Assembly: GCF_014646095.1 (NCBI RefSeq)
Contig: NZ_BMMU01000006.1
Span: forward strand, 1 to 64,000
Length of the DNA stretch: 64,000 nucleotides
Direction of reading: 5' to 3'
DNA from: Streptomyces lacrimifluminis
Lineage (GTDB): Bacteria > Actinomycetota > Actinomycetes > Streptomycetales > Streptomycetaceae
Both the position numbers and the translations under genes were made by a program. The notes below the pieces were generated by a model, which saw only the letters and a list, made by a program, of their open reading frames with translations, did not search any database and was not told the DNA's origin. Positions 26,339-37,052 of this stretch are shown here, in pieces (position 1 is the stretch's first letter; every line of letters begins with the position of its first letter).

Positions 26339-28144
26339 TTGCGTACTTCACCCACCCGTGTCACGGGGCGGAAGCTGATATCCGCCGCCGCGGTCTCCGC
26401 CGCACTGGTGGCCGCGGCCACCACCTCGGTCGCCGTGGCCCAGGAGCCCGCCGCCTCGGCCACCGCCTCGGAAGCCGCCGCGCAGGCGGTCGCCGCCCCG
26501 GCCGAGCGACTCATCGTCGGCTACAAGGCCGGTGCCGCCGAGGCCAAGTCGAACCCGGCCGCCGACGCCGACGCCGTCGCCAAGGGCAAGGAGGCCGGCG
26601 AGAGCCTGGACTTCCAGCGCCGACTGGGCACCGGTGCCGCCCTCGTCGACCTGGGCGAGCAGCTCAGCAAGGCGGACGTCGCCGACGTCATCGCCGAGTA
26701 CCAGGCCGACCCGCAGGTCGCCTACGTCGTGCCGGACCGCCTCAACAAGCCGCAGGCCGACCCGAACGACACCGAGTACAGCAAGCAGTGGGACCTCTTC
26801 GAGACCACCGCGGGTATGCGCGTCCCGGGTGCCTGGGACACCGCGACCGGCACCGGCGTGACCGTGGCCGTCATCGACACCGGCTACGTCGCCCACTCCG
26901 ACCTGGCCGCCAACATCGTCGCGGGCTACGACTTCATCGCCGACACCGCCGTCTCGGTGGACGGCAACGGCCGTGACAGCAACCCGGCCGACCCGGGCGA
27001 CTGGTCCGCCGCGAACGAGTGCCAGGCCGGCGCCCCCGCCAGCACCTCCTCCTGGCACGGCACCCACGTCGCGGGCACCATCGCCGCCGCCACGAACAAC
27101 GGCAAGGGCGTCGCGGGCATCGCCTACAACGCGAAGATCTCCCCGCTGCGCGTCCTCGGCAAGTGCGGTGGCTACGACTCCGACATCATCGACGCCATCA
27201 CCTGGGCGTCGGGCGGTACGGTCTCCGGCGTTCCGGCCAACGCCAACGTCGCCAAGGTCATCAACATGAGCCTGGGCGGCTCCGGTGCGTGCACCTCGGC
27301 CACGCAGACCGCGATCACCAATGCCGTCAACCGTGGTACGACGGTCGTCGTCGCGGCGGGCAACAGCAACGCCAACGCGGCCAACTACTCCCCGGCGAGC
27401 TGCGGCAACGTCATCTCGGTCGCCGCGCTGAGCCGCACCGGTGCGAAGGCCTCGTACTCCAACTTCGGCTCCACCGTGGACATCGCGGCCCCGGGCGGCC
27501 AGACCAGCACCGGTACCGCCAACGGCATCCTGTCCACGCTGAACTCCGGTACGCAGGGCCCGTCCACCGAGTCGTACGCCTACTACCAGGGCACCAGCAT
27601 GGCCGCCCCGCACATCGCCGGCCTGGCCGCGCTGCTGAAGTCGGCGAACTCCTCCCTGACCCCGGCGCAGATCGAGTCGGCGATCAAGACCAACTCCCGT
27701 GCACTGCCCGGGGCGTGCTCCGGCGGCTGCGGCGCGGGCCTGGCCGACGCCACGAAGACCGTGCAGGCCGTGAGCGGCACCGGCGGCGGCACGACGGGGA
27801 CCGTCTTCTCCTCCGGCACCGCCGTCTCCGTCCCGGACAACGGCTCCGCCGTCGAGTCCTCGATCGCCGTCACCGGCCGGACCGGCAACGCCCCCTCGGC
27901 CCTCCAGGTCGGCGTCGACATCACCCACACCTACCGCGGTGACCTCGTCATCACCCTGGTGGCGCCCGACGGGTCCACCTACCCGCTGAAGGCTTCCAGC
28001 ACCTCGGACTCCGCCGACAACGTGAACACCACGTACACGGTGGACGCCTCCAGCGAGACCGCCAACGGCACCTGGAAGCTGCGCGTCCAGGACGTGGCCG
28101 CCTCGGACACGGGCAGGATCAACAGCTGGAAGCTCACCTTCTGA
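26339..28144 (+). CDS. Secreted S8 subtilisin-like serine protease with P-domain
   Basis: A 601-residue secreted protease. Order: signal peptide to about residue 34; inhibitor I9 propeptide (54-135, RLIVGYKAG to QVAYVVPDRL); S8 catalytic domain with Asp180 in AVIDTGY, His240 in WHGTHVAG, the oxyanion Asn342 in AAGNSN and Ser420 in GTSMAAPH; and a C-terminal P/proprotein-convertase domain (about 485-601). A TTG at 26339 with GAAAGG eight bases upstream directly precedes the signal and was preferred over longer in-frame starts. Followed by a strong hairpin terminator. Role: extracellular protein degradation; the neighbouring SSI gene 16 kb away could encode an inhibitor of such enzymes. Confidence 0.93.
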   Translation: MRTSPTRVTGRKLISAAAVSAALVAAATTSVAVAQEPAASATASEAAAQAVAAPAERLIVGYKAGAAEAKSNPAADADAVAKGKEAGESLDFQRRLGTGAALVDLGEQLSKADVADVIAEYQADPQVAYVVPDRLNKPQADPNDTEYSKQWDLFETTAGMRVPGAWDTATGTGVTVAVIDTGYVAHSDLAANIVAGYDFIADTAVSVDGNGRDSNPADPGDWSAANECQAGAPASTSSWHGTHVAGTIAAATNNGKGVAGIAYNAKISPLRVLGKCGGYDSDIIDAITWASGGTVSGVPANANVAKVINMSLGGSGACTSATQTAITNAVNRGTTVVVAAGNSNANAANYSPASCGNVISVAALSRTGAKASYSNFGSTVDIAAPGGQTSTGTANGILSTLNSGTQGPSTESYAYYQGTSMAAPHIAGLAALLKSANSSLTPAQIESAIKTNSRALPGACSGGCGAGLADATKTVQAVSGTGGGTTGTVFSSGTAVSVPDNGSAVESSIAVTGRTGNAPSALQVGVDITHTYRGDLVITLVAPDGSTYPLKASSTSDSADNVNTTYTVDASSETANGTWKLRVQDVAASDTGRINSWKLTF

Positions 28145-28214
28145 GCTTCTGGCTCACCGCCCCCAGGGGCGAACCACCCGTCGGCGCAAGTGAACTGACG
28201 GCGTGACAGAAACG

Positions 28215-28254
28215 GGCGGGTCGGTCGGCGTGGATGGACGCCGGCCGGCCCGCC
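28215..28254. terminator. Bidirectional hairpin terminator
   Basis: A 17-base stem with two G-U wobbles (GGCGGGTCGG... paired with ...CCGGCCCGCC) and a GGATGG loop lies between two convergent genes. Confidence 0.7.
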
Positions 28255-28278
28255 GTCGTATGTGAGCCCTCGCGCTCG

Positions 28279-29142
28279 TCACCCGGCCGCCGGGCCGCCG
28301 AACTCCGCCCGATGCTCCGCCGCCCACTCCCGGTACCCGCGGGCGGGCCGGCCGAGCAACTCCGCCACGTCCGGCTCCACCTGCCCCTTCGACCCGTGCC
28401 GCCCCCGCGCGGTACTCTCCGCGAGGGCGTGGGCCACCGGCTCCGGATAGCGTGCGAGTAGACCCTGCAACACCTGATACTCCGTCAGTTGGACATACTT
28501 CAGACGGCGTTGCAGCAACTCGCCCAGGATCTCCGTCTGTTCCACCGGGGTGACCCCGGCCGGCCCGGTCAGCGCGTACGCCCGCCCGGCGTGTCCCTCC
28601 GGGTCCGAGAGTGCCCGTACCGCCACGTCGGCGATGTCCCGCGGGTCGACGTTCGCGTTCCGCGCGGTGCCGTCGGGGCCCCGGACGACCCCCTCCTCCC
28701 GGACGGAGCGGGCCCAGCCCAGGGTGTTGGACATGAAGGCGCGCGGACGCAGGAAGGTCCACGCCAGGCCGGAGGCGAGCAGGAGCTCCTCGTTGTACCG
28801 CTGCCACCGTGTGATCAGGTCGGTGGCCCCGGGGTCGGTCACCGCCTGGGCCGACAGCTTCACCACCTGAGGTACTCCCGCCGCTCGGGAGGCCGCCACG
28901 AAGTTCTCGTCCTGGGCCGGCGCCAGCGGGTTCGAGGTGACGAGCAGAGCGGACCGTACGCCGGTCAGCGCCGCGCGCAGCCCGGCGGGGTCGTCGAAGT
29001 CCCCGCGCACCACCTCTATTCCGGGACCGGCGAGGGTGACGCGGTGCGGGTCGCGGGTGAGCAGGCGCAGCGGGCCGGTGCCCGCCAGGCGTTCGGCGAC
29101 CAGCCGACCGACGGTGCCGGTGGCCCCCGTCAGCAGAATCAC
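28279..29142 (-). CDS. NmrA-like NAD(P)-dependent reductase/epimerase
   Basis: A 287-residue NmrA/TMR-like SDR protein. The Rossmann motif GATGTVGRLVAERL starts at residue 6, followed by VVRGDFDDP, VTSNPLAPAQ, VKLSAQAV (a Ser/Gln/Ala substitute for the SDR catalytic Ser), and FLRPRAFMSNTLG. The GTG at 29142 overlaps the TetR stop by GTGA, so the two are coupled. Butyrolactone loci usually encode a reductase of the SDR type (such as ScbB/BarS); this member is a different family but occupies the same place, so it may modify the butyrolactone or its precursor. That function is inferred. Confidence 0.82.
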   Translation of the reverse strand: MILLTGATGTVGRLVAERLAGTGPLRLLTRDPHRVTLAGPGIEVVRGDFDDPAGLRAALTGVRSALLVTSNPLAPAQDENFVAASRAAGVPQVVKLSAQAVTDPGATDLITRWQRYNEELLLASGLAWTFLRPRAFMSNTLGWARSVREEGVVRGPDGTARNANVDPRDIADVAVRALSDPEGHAGRAYALTGPAGVTPVEQTEILGELLQRRLKYVQLTEYQVLQGLLARYPEPVAHALAESTARGRHGSKGQVEPDVAELLGRPARGYREWAAEHRAEFGGPAAG

Positions 29143-29780
29143 GGGACGGGGACGGCGGAGAGGATGCGGACGCCGCGGTCGGCCCGGCTGTCCAGTCCGA
29201 GCAGAAGCCCCGGTACCGCGATGCCGGGCAGGATGTGGGACCACAGGACCGAGATACGGTGCGCGAGGTCCGCCCGGTCGGTCAGGGCCCGCGACATCAA
29301 CTGGATGCCCGCGAAGCCCCCCACCAGCAGCTCCACCGTGTCCCGCGGTTTCACCGTGGGCAGCAACTCGCCCTGGGCGCCGGCCTGTTCCATCAGCACG
29401 GTCAGCCGCTCCCCCCACTGCCGGAACGGTCCGGTGTGGTCGACCCCGGGGGGCGTCGCCTGGTCCACCGTCAGCCGCACGCTGCCTCGCAGCAGGGAGT
29501 CGGTCAGCAGCCGCTGCGCCACGACGAACGTCATGTCGATGATCTCCTGCAGCTTGCAGGGCTGTTCCGGGACCGTGCCGAACGGCACCTGTTCGTCCAG
29601 CACCGCCTGGGCGAGGGACTCCTTGGAAGGAAAGTGGAAATACAGGGCGCCCTTGGTGACCTCGGCCCGTTCCAGCACCATGGAGATGGTGGTGGAGGTG
29701 TAGCCGTGCTCGTCGAAAACCGCGCCCGCGGCTTCCAGGATCGCTCTGCGCGTCCTGATGGCGCGTTCCTGTTTTGCCAT
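29139..29780 (-). CDS. ArpA/ScbR-like TetR regulator (butyrolactone receptor family)
   Basis: A 213-residue TetR-family protein of the ArpA/ScbR type. The HTH is typical (AAGAVFDEHGYTSTTISMVL, then RAEVTKGALYFHFPSKESLA), and the ligand domain carries PFRQWGERLTVLME, LLPTVKPRDTVELLVGGFAG and SRALTDRADL, matching the family pattern. Such proteins bind gamma-butyrolactones or other small ligands and repress the autoregulatory operon. It is divergent from the AfsA-like gene, in the classical receptor/synthase arrangement, and coupled to the NmrA-like gene. A second family member is encoded at 31008, making one of the two perhaps a pseudo-receptor. Confidence 0.9.
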   Translation of the reverse strand: MAKQERAIRTRRAILEAAGAVFDEHGYTSTTISMVLERAEVTKGALYFHFPSKESLAQAVLDEQVPFGTVPEQPCKLQEIIDMTFVVAQRLLTDSLLRGSVRLTVDQATPPGVDHTGPFRQWGERLTVLMEQAGAQGELLPTVKPRDTVELLVGGFAGIQLMSRALTDRADLAHRISVLWSHILPGIAVPGLLLGLDSRADRGVRILSAVPVP

Positions 29781-29912
29781 AAGAGCCCCTCCCTGGCGCG
29801 CAGTTGGCCGGTGTTCGTGTCAGTGTCGAATGGGTGCCGTGCTGTGCGTGACCGAGTGTCGTCAGGTGCGCCGGAACCGCTGATCATAGGGCGGGGCCGA
29901 CTGATCTCGTTG

Positions 29913-29936
29913 AAAACAAACCGGTCGCCTCGTACT
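29913..29936. promoter_or_regulatory. ARE-like half site between receptor and synthase genes
   Basis: AAAACAAACCGG in the 222-base divergent region matches the left half of autoregulatory elements bound by ArpA/ScbR proteins. The right half is poor, so binding is only suggested by position. Confidence 0.4.
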
Positions 29937-30002
29937 CTATCGCTCACCTAAGCGGGCGCCTTTCCGTCTGCCACGCCATACGGGGGGACCGAGGGAGAGA
30001 CA

Positions 30003-30935
30003 TTGCTTCCAGTGCCGCAGTCTGCCGAAACCCCACTCATGACGGTCGGCGTTCCGCGCCAACTCGTGCACCGCGCGTCGATCGCGGAGACCTTCCCCAC
30101 CGGTTGGTCCCGCACCGGGACCGACCGGTTCAGCGTCTCCGCGCAATGGCCGCGGGTCCACTGCTTACACGTGTCGCCGGACCGGACCGCATACGATCCG
30201 CTGCTCGTCGTGGAGACCGTACGACAGGCCGGAACCCTGCTCAACCACACTGAGTACAAGGTGCCGTTGGACCACCGGTTCGTGCTCCAGGAGTTCCGGA
30301 TCACCACGGTTCCCGAGCACCTGCGCGTGGGGTCGGCGCCGGCCGAACCCACTGTCGACATCACCTTCTCCGACCTCCGTCATCGAGGCAAGCGCCTGGT
30401 CTCGGCCCGCTACGAGGCCGATGTGCGACTGGACGGTGAACTGGTCGCGCACGCCGACGTCGCCTTCACCTGCACCAGTGGCGCCGTCTTCACCAGGCTG
30501 CGCGGCGGCCGTACGGCGGCAACCGTCACCGCCCTGCCCGTTCCGCCGGGACTGCCCGTCGCCGACGTGGGGCGGGGGGCGGCGGCGGACGTCGTCCTGG
30601 CGGTGCCGCAACAGGTCGAAGGTCACTGGCAGTTGCGAGTAGATACCGGTCATGCCGTTTTCTTCGACCATCCACTTGACCACATACCGGGCATGCTGCT
30701 TCTGGAGTCCGCCCGCCAGGCCGCGCTGGTCCGGACGGGCCCCGACGGAGGCCTGATACCCGCGTCCTTCGACACGACGTTCCACCAGTTCGCCGAACTG
30801 GACCTGCCCACCTGGATCGAGTCGACGGACACGGGTGGCGGGGCCCTGAAGGTGGTGGGAACGCAGGAGGGACGCACGGTTTTCGAGTGTGTGGTGGGCA
30901 CCGCGGAACGGTCGGCTATCTTGTACAGGGAGTAA
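30003..30935 (+). CDS. AfsA/ScbA-type gamma-butyrolactone synthase
   Basis: A 310-residue AfsA-family protein with two related halves. The first includes VETVRQAGTLLNHTEYKVP and VLQEFRITTVPEHL; the second includes HPLDHIPGMLLLESARQAA and PASFDTTFHQFAELDLP, with the Glu and Arg residues seen in AfsA active sites. AfsA joins a beta-ketoacyl chain to dihydroxyacetone phosphate in signal synthesis. The start is TTG at 30003 after GGGAGAGA. A TTA codon (30165-30167, in VHCLHV) makes expression bldA-dependent. Divergent from an ArpA-like gene; a second family regulator follows. Confidence 0.93.
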   Translation: MLPVPQSAETPLMTVGVPRQLVHRASIAETFPTGWSRTGTDRFSVSAQWPRVHCLHVSPDRTAYDPLLVVETVRQAGTLLNHTEYKVPLDHRFVLQEFRITTVPEHLRVGSAPAEPTVDITFSDLRHRGKRLVSARYEADVRLDGELVAHADVAFTCTSGAVFTRLRGGRTAATVTALPVPPGLPVADVGRGAAADVVLAVPQQVEGHWQLRVDTGHAVFFDHPLDHIPGMLLLESARQAALVRTGPDGGLIPASFDTTFHQFAELDLPTWIESTDTGGGALKVVGTQEGRTVFECVVGTAERSAILYRE

Positions 30936-30940
30936 TAAAC

Positions 30941-30958
30941 AAACGGCATATCCCGTTT
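30941..30958 (+). promoter_or_regulatory. ARE-like palindrome upstream of the second TetR gene
   Basis: AAACGG-N6-CCGTTT is a perfect inverted repeat with A/T-rich flanks, just after the AfsA-like stop and about 50 bases before the next regulator start. It matches the general form of autoregulatory elements and is probably bound by one of the two ArpA-like proteins. Confidence 0.55.
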
Positions 30959-31007
30959 TTCTCAAGGGAGTTCGGGAGCACCGGTACGGTGGGGAGGAGT
31001 GGCGCCG

Positions 31008-31658
31008 ATGGCGAGGCAGTTACGCGCCGAGCAGACCCGCGCGACGATCATCACGGCCGCGGCCGACCTGTTCGACCGCCACGGTTACGAGTCGACCAGC
31101 CTGAGTGACATAGTCGAGCACGCCCATGTCACCAAGGGCGCCCTCTACTTCCACTTCGCGGCGAAGGAAGATCTGGCCCACGCCATCCTGGAGATCCAGT
31201 CCAGGACCTCCCGCCGGATGGCCAGAGACATCGACGGCCGCGGCTACTCCTCGCTCGAAGCGCTGATCCGCGTCACGTTCGGGATCACGAGGATGGCCGT
31301 CGAGGGTCCGATCGCCAGGGCGGGTCTGCGCCTGGCCGCCGGTGATGTCACCGTCCGGCCGCCGTTGCGCCACCCGTTCCGCGAATGGTCCGAGATGGCT
31401 TCCGGCAAACTCCTCGGCGCGGTCAAGGAGTCCGACGTGCACCCGGACGTCGATGTCGACGCGATGGCGCACTCCCTCGTCAGCTTCTTCGTCGGCAGCC
31501 GCGTGGTCAGCCGGGCGGTGGAGCCGGTGGCGCGCCAGCCCCGCCGGACGGCGGACATGTGGCGGCTCACCATCCGGGCGCTGGTGCCCACACCCAGGCG
31601 GGCGCGGTATCTGGGCCTGGTGGCGCAACTGGAGCGGGAGATGCGGGCGGTGGCGTGA
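31008..31658 (+). CDS. Second ArpA/ScbR-like TetR regulator
   Basis: A 216-residue TetR-family member close to gamma-butyrolactone receptors: TRATIITAAADLFDRHGYES, VEHAHVTKGALYFHFAAKE, PFREWSEMASGKL, and LVSFFVGSRVVSRAVEP all have family counterparts. The ATG at 31008 has GGGGAGG (30991-30997) ten bases upstream; a GTG nine bases earlier would leave too little space. Codon 5 is TTA (31020-31022, MARQL), so it too should need bldA, and early stalling could make it sensitive. Having two family members beside one AfsA suggests a receptor/pseudo-receptor pair. Confidence 0.9.
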   Translation: MARQLRAEQTRATIITAAADLFDRHGYESTSLSDIVEHAHVTKGALYFHFAAKEDLAHAILEIQSRTSRRMARDIDGRGYSSLEALIRVTFGITRMAVEGPIARAGLRLAAGDVTVRPPLRHPFREWSEMASGKLLGAVKESDVHPDVDVDAMAHSLVSFFVGSRVVSRAVEPVARQPRRTADMWRLTIRALVPTPRRARYLGLVAQLEREMRAVA

Positions 31659-31760
31659 GACGGGTGGGGCGGGCCGTCTGATCCGGCGGGGGACGGGTTG
31701 CCCCGCCTCCGCCCGGGGATGTCCCGGGCCGCTTGATTCCCGGACGGTACGGTGAGGCGC

Positions 31761-32966
31761 ATGCCTGCCTCCGACTCCGTGTCCCCGCCCGTGATCCTCG
31801 GCAACGAGCCGGGCTCGTTCCCCTGGAGCGTGCTGGCCGAACGGCATCCCGCGCTCATCCAGAAGGTCCGGGACGCCTTCCCGTACGGCCCGGAGCAGCA
31901 CCGCGCGCTCGACGCACTCCTCAAGAGCTGCACCGAGGGCGTCGTCGAACCGCTCCCCACCGACGCCGAGGACCGCGAGCAGTGGGCGGAGTGGGGTACC
32001 AGGGAGTACGCGGGCCGGTCCTGGTTCGACGTGCCGTGGCTGTGGGCTGAGGGGTACTTCTACCGTCAACTCCTCGAAGCGGTCGGGTACTTCGGCGCAG
32101 GTGGCGGTGCCTGGCGGGGGATCGATCCCTTCCGCCCCTTCAAGCTGGCCGAACTGGACGCCCCCGAGACCGACGAGGAACTGGCCGCGCTCGACGACCT
32201 GGTGAGCGGGCCGCAGGAGGAGCAGGCGCGCGCTCTGCTCCACGGGTCGCTGTGGGGCAACCGGGCCGACCTCGGCTTCCGGCTCTCCGGCGCGGACGAG
32301 GGAGGGGAGGCGGCGGGCCTCGTCGCCGACGACGGCGAGGCACTCTGGGCGCTGTTCCGGTCCGCCGGCCCCGACGCGGGCCCGGTGTGTCTGGTCGCGG
32401 ACAACGCGGGCCGGGAACTCGTTCCCGACCTGCTGCTCCTGGACCACCTGCTGACCCGGGGATACGCCGAACACGCGGTCCTGCACGTGAAACCGCACCC
32501 GTACTTCGTCTCCGACGCGACCACCGCCGACGTGGTCGACGCCCTGCGCCGGCTGATCCAAGCCCCGGGGGCCGCCGCCGAGCACGGACGCCGCCTCTGG
32601 TCCGCGCTGGCCGACGGCCGCCTCGTGGTACGCGCCCACCCCTTCTCCTGCGCCCCGCTCCCGTACACGGCGATGCCCGGAGACCTCCGCGAGGACTTCG
32701 CCTCGGCGACGGTCACTCTGATGAAGGGCGACCTGAACTACCGCCGACTGGTCGGTGACCGTCTTCGGCCGCCCACCACGCCCTTCGCGGACGTGACCGC
32801 GTACTTCCCCGGCCCGGTGGCCGCCCTGCGCACCCTGAAGTCGGACGTGGTCGTCGGCCTCGACGCCCGTACCGAGTCGGCGCTCGTCGCCGCGGACGGA
32901 CAACGCTGGCGGACGAGCGGTACGCGTGCGGTGATCCAGGTGTCGTCGACGCAGGTGCTGTCGTAG
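31761..32966 (+). CDS. DUF89/ARMT1 damage-control phosphatase family protein
   Basis: A 401-residue DUF89-family protein. Family features are the N-terminal PGSFPWSVLAERHPALI, CLVADNAGRELVPDLLLLD with the metal-binding Asp/Asn, LHVKPHPYFVSDATTADVV, and the late LMKGDLNYRRLVGD. Members are metal-dependent phosphatases that hydrolyse damaged sugar phosphates such as fructose-1-phosphate; some methylate PCNA in eukaryotes. The preferred start is ATG at 31761; a GTG at 31752 gives three more residues. It stands alone, with a short gap to the butyrolactone locus. Confidence 0.87.
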   Translation: MPASDSVSPPVILGNEPGSFPWSVLAERHPALIQKVRDAFPYGPEQHRALDALLKSCTEGVVEPLPTDAEDREQWAEWGTREYAGRSWFDVPWLWAEGYFYRQLLEAVGYFGAGGGAWRGIDPFRPFKLAELDAPETDEELAALDDLVSGPQEEQARALLHGSLWGNRADLGFRLSGADEGGEAAGLVADDGEALWALFRSAGPDAGPVCLVADNAGRELVPDLLLLDHLLTRGYAEHAVLHVKPHPYFVSDATTADVVDALRRLIQAPGAAAEHGRRLWSALADGRLVVRAHPFSCAPLPYTAMPGDLREDFASATVTLMKGDLNYRRLVGDRLRPPTTPFADVTAYFPGPVAALRTLKSDVVVGLDARTESALVAADGQRWRTSGTRAVIQVSSTQVLS

Positions 32967-33091
32967 CCGTCGCAGTCCTCGCATGGGGAGTGAACTCACA
33001 ACACCTGTCCGGAATCCCGGAATCGATCCTGATTCACGCGATGGTGTGATCATGTCCCGCCCCGTGGATGGCGCGTGCGGGGCAGGGGTAG

Positions 33092-35254
<2,163 letters not shown>

Positions 35255-35326
35255 GGGCTCCCTGCCCACCGGAGAGCGGCCGGCCGGGGACCGGTCCGCG
35301 TCCCGCGCGTGCCTGTCGGCCACGGC

Positions 35327-35342
35327 GCGGGGCCGGCCCCGC
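35327..35342. terminator. GC palindrome between convergent genes
   Basis: GCGGGGCCGGCCCCGC lies between geoA and the convergent gene at 35352. It could act as a bidirectional terminator, although the loop is only four bases and GC palindromes are common here. Confidence 0.35.
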
Positions 35343-35351
35343 CGTTGTCCG

Positions 35352-36881
35352 TCAGCCCAGGTCGCGGACCCGCTCCGCCGTCTCCTCGGCGAGTTCCCGT
35401 ACGCCCGTGGCGGCGTTCGCCGAGAGCTCGCCGAGTATCGCGTCGGAGGAGGCCAGCAGGGCGCGGGCCTCCTCCGGGAGGTCCGCGTCGGCCAGGGCGC
35501 GGGTCAGGGTGTAGTGCTCCTCGGCGATGAACCGGCCGAGGTTCACCCCGTGCCAGAGCCGCAGGGACGTGTCCCGGGGGTCCGTCAGCGTGGCACGCAG
35601 GGTCGCCAACGTGGCCGTTGCCCGCGGCAGCAGGCCCAGCTCGCGTTCGAGGCGGGCCTGTGTCAGACGGGCCGACACCCGGTTCCAGGCCGTGTCCTGG
35701 AGGTCGGCGGACAGACGCTGGGCGCGCAACGCCTGGAACAGATCGCCCAGTTCCTGGAACTCCCGGCTGAGCATCCGCAACATCGAAGTGTCCAGCGGCT
35801 CCGATGCACCTGCGGGCACCCGGAGCAGACTCTGCCCCCACTCGATCTCGTCCAGCAGGCGGATCAGCGCGACCCGGGCACGTTCCGTCATGCCCTGTGC
35901 GCGGGCCAGCTCCGTCCAGGTGAACGCGGGCTCGTCCGACGGATCCGTGCCGAACATCGAGGCGTCCAGATCCAGCGCCCACTGCCGCAGTTCGGCACCC
36001 GTGGCCCCCGGCCCGGGCAACTCGCTCAGGCCGCACGCCGTGTCGAAGTCCGTGTCCCGGACCTCGTGCAGCAGCGGCAGGTCCTCGGCCAGGCCGCGCA
36101 GGCCCACCAGGACGGTTCCGAGGCGCAGTTCGTCCGTCATCGAAGAGCTGGCCTCGTATCTCACCAGGTGCCGCAGCAGGCCCAGATCGCCGTCCGCGCG
36201 GTCGAACTGCGCCGCCCGCAGGGCGAGTCGGCGGCGCAGCGGATCCCGGGCCACCGCATCCCACGCCGACGGGCCCTCGCCCGCCCGCAACGTGGCCAGG
36301 TCGGCCCGGCCGGGGGCGAGCACCGGCTCCCACAAAGGCGGGCGCGGATGCCGGTCGAGCCGTTCGTACGCCCGGCCCTCCTCCGCGTTGAGCAGCAGGA
36401 AGTCGGGCTCGGTGCGCAGCAGCGCCGTGTGCAGCATGCCGATCAGCTCGTGCGGGGAGCGCTCGGGCAGCCCCAGGGCGCGGCGCAGTTCCGCGCGTTC
36501 GGCGTCGATGTCGTAGTCCGCGCGGATCTCCTCCTCCGTCTCCGCGACCCGCGCGAGGATCTTCTCCGTACCGTCGGCGGGCGACAGATCCAGGTAGTCG
36601 TGCCAGCCGGGCAGACCGATCACCATCTCCAGCGCCTCGTCGGCACTGGAACCGATGAGCCCGGCCGAACCCTCCGAATCGGCGTACAGCACGGATCCGT
36701 CGCCACACACGAAGTACGTACCTCCCGCGCCGTCGCCGGCCACCGGCGTCAGCGGTCCGCCCGAGGCGAGGCGGACCTTCTCTCCGTGATCGGCGCGGCC
36801 GAGGTCGAAGTCGAAGGGGAACGCGGCCAGTCCGGCCTCGGCCCGGCTCTGTCGCAGCAGCCGCAGGGCGTGATCGGTCAT
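35352..36881 (-). CDS. Conserved hypothetical protein, 509 residues
   Basis: No signal peptide or TM helix. The N-terminal 130 residues (FPFDFDLGRADHG, VAGDGAGGTYFVCGDGSVLY, DEALEMVIGLPGWHDYL) have the look of a SUKH/SMI1-KNR4-like fold; the rest is all-helical, Leu/Arg/Ala-rich and may include TPR-like repeats (LLRHLVRYE, LVGLRGLAEDLPLLHEV, LRALRAQRLSADLQDTAW and so on). The ATG at 36881 is not preceded by a clear Shine-Dalgarno, and it may be leaderless. Streptomyces has relatives annotated only as hypothetical. SUKH proteins are often immunity or scaffold proteins, but the family link is a guess. Confidence 0.72.
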   Translation of the reverse strand: MTDHALRLLRQSRAEAGLAAFPFDFDLGRADHGEKVRLASGGPLTPVAGDGAGGTYFVCGDGSVLYADSEGSAGLIGSSADEALEMVIGLPGWHDYLDLSPADGTEKILARVAETEEEIRADYDIDAERAELRRALGLPERSPHELIGMLHTALLRTEPDFLLLNAEEGRAYERLDRHPRPPLWEPVLAPGRADLATLRAGEGPSAWDAVARDPLRRRLALRAAQFDRADGDLGLLRHLVRYEASSSMTDELRLGTVLVGLRGLAEDLPLLHEVRDTDFDTACGLSELPGPGATGAELRQWALDLDASMFGTDPSDEPAFTWTELARAQGMTERARVALIRLLDEIEWGQSLLRVPAGASEPLDTSMLRMLSREFQELGDLFQALRAQRLSADLQDTAWNRVSARLTQARLERELGLLPRATATLATLRATLTDPRDTSLRLWHGVNLGRFIAEEHYTLTRALADADLPEEARALLASSDAILGELSANAATGVRELAEETAERVRDLG

Positions 36882-37052
36882 GCCGCAGAACGTAACAGCC
36901 CCCACTGACAACGCGAATATCGCGCTCTGTCACCAGTTTCCGCATCAGGACGGACACCTATGGCTGCCCATGTCCGACCCCGCGTCAGTCTCACTCGTTC
37001 GTGGCTCGTGGTGCGCCGGTGTGCCGGGTAGAGCATCTGGCGGAGGCGAACC

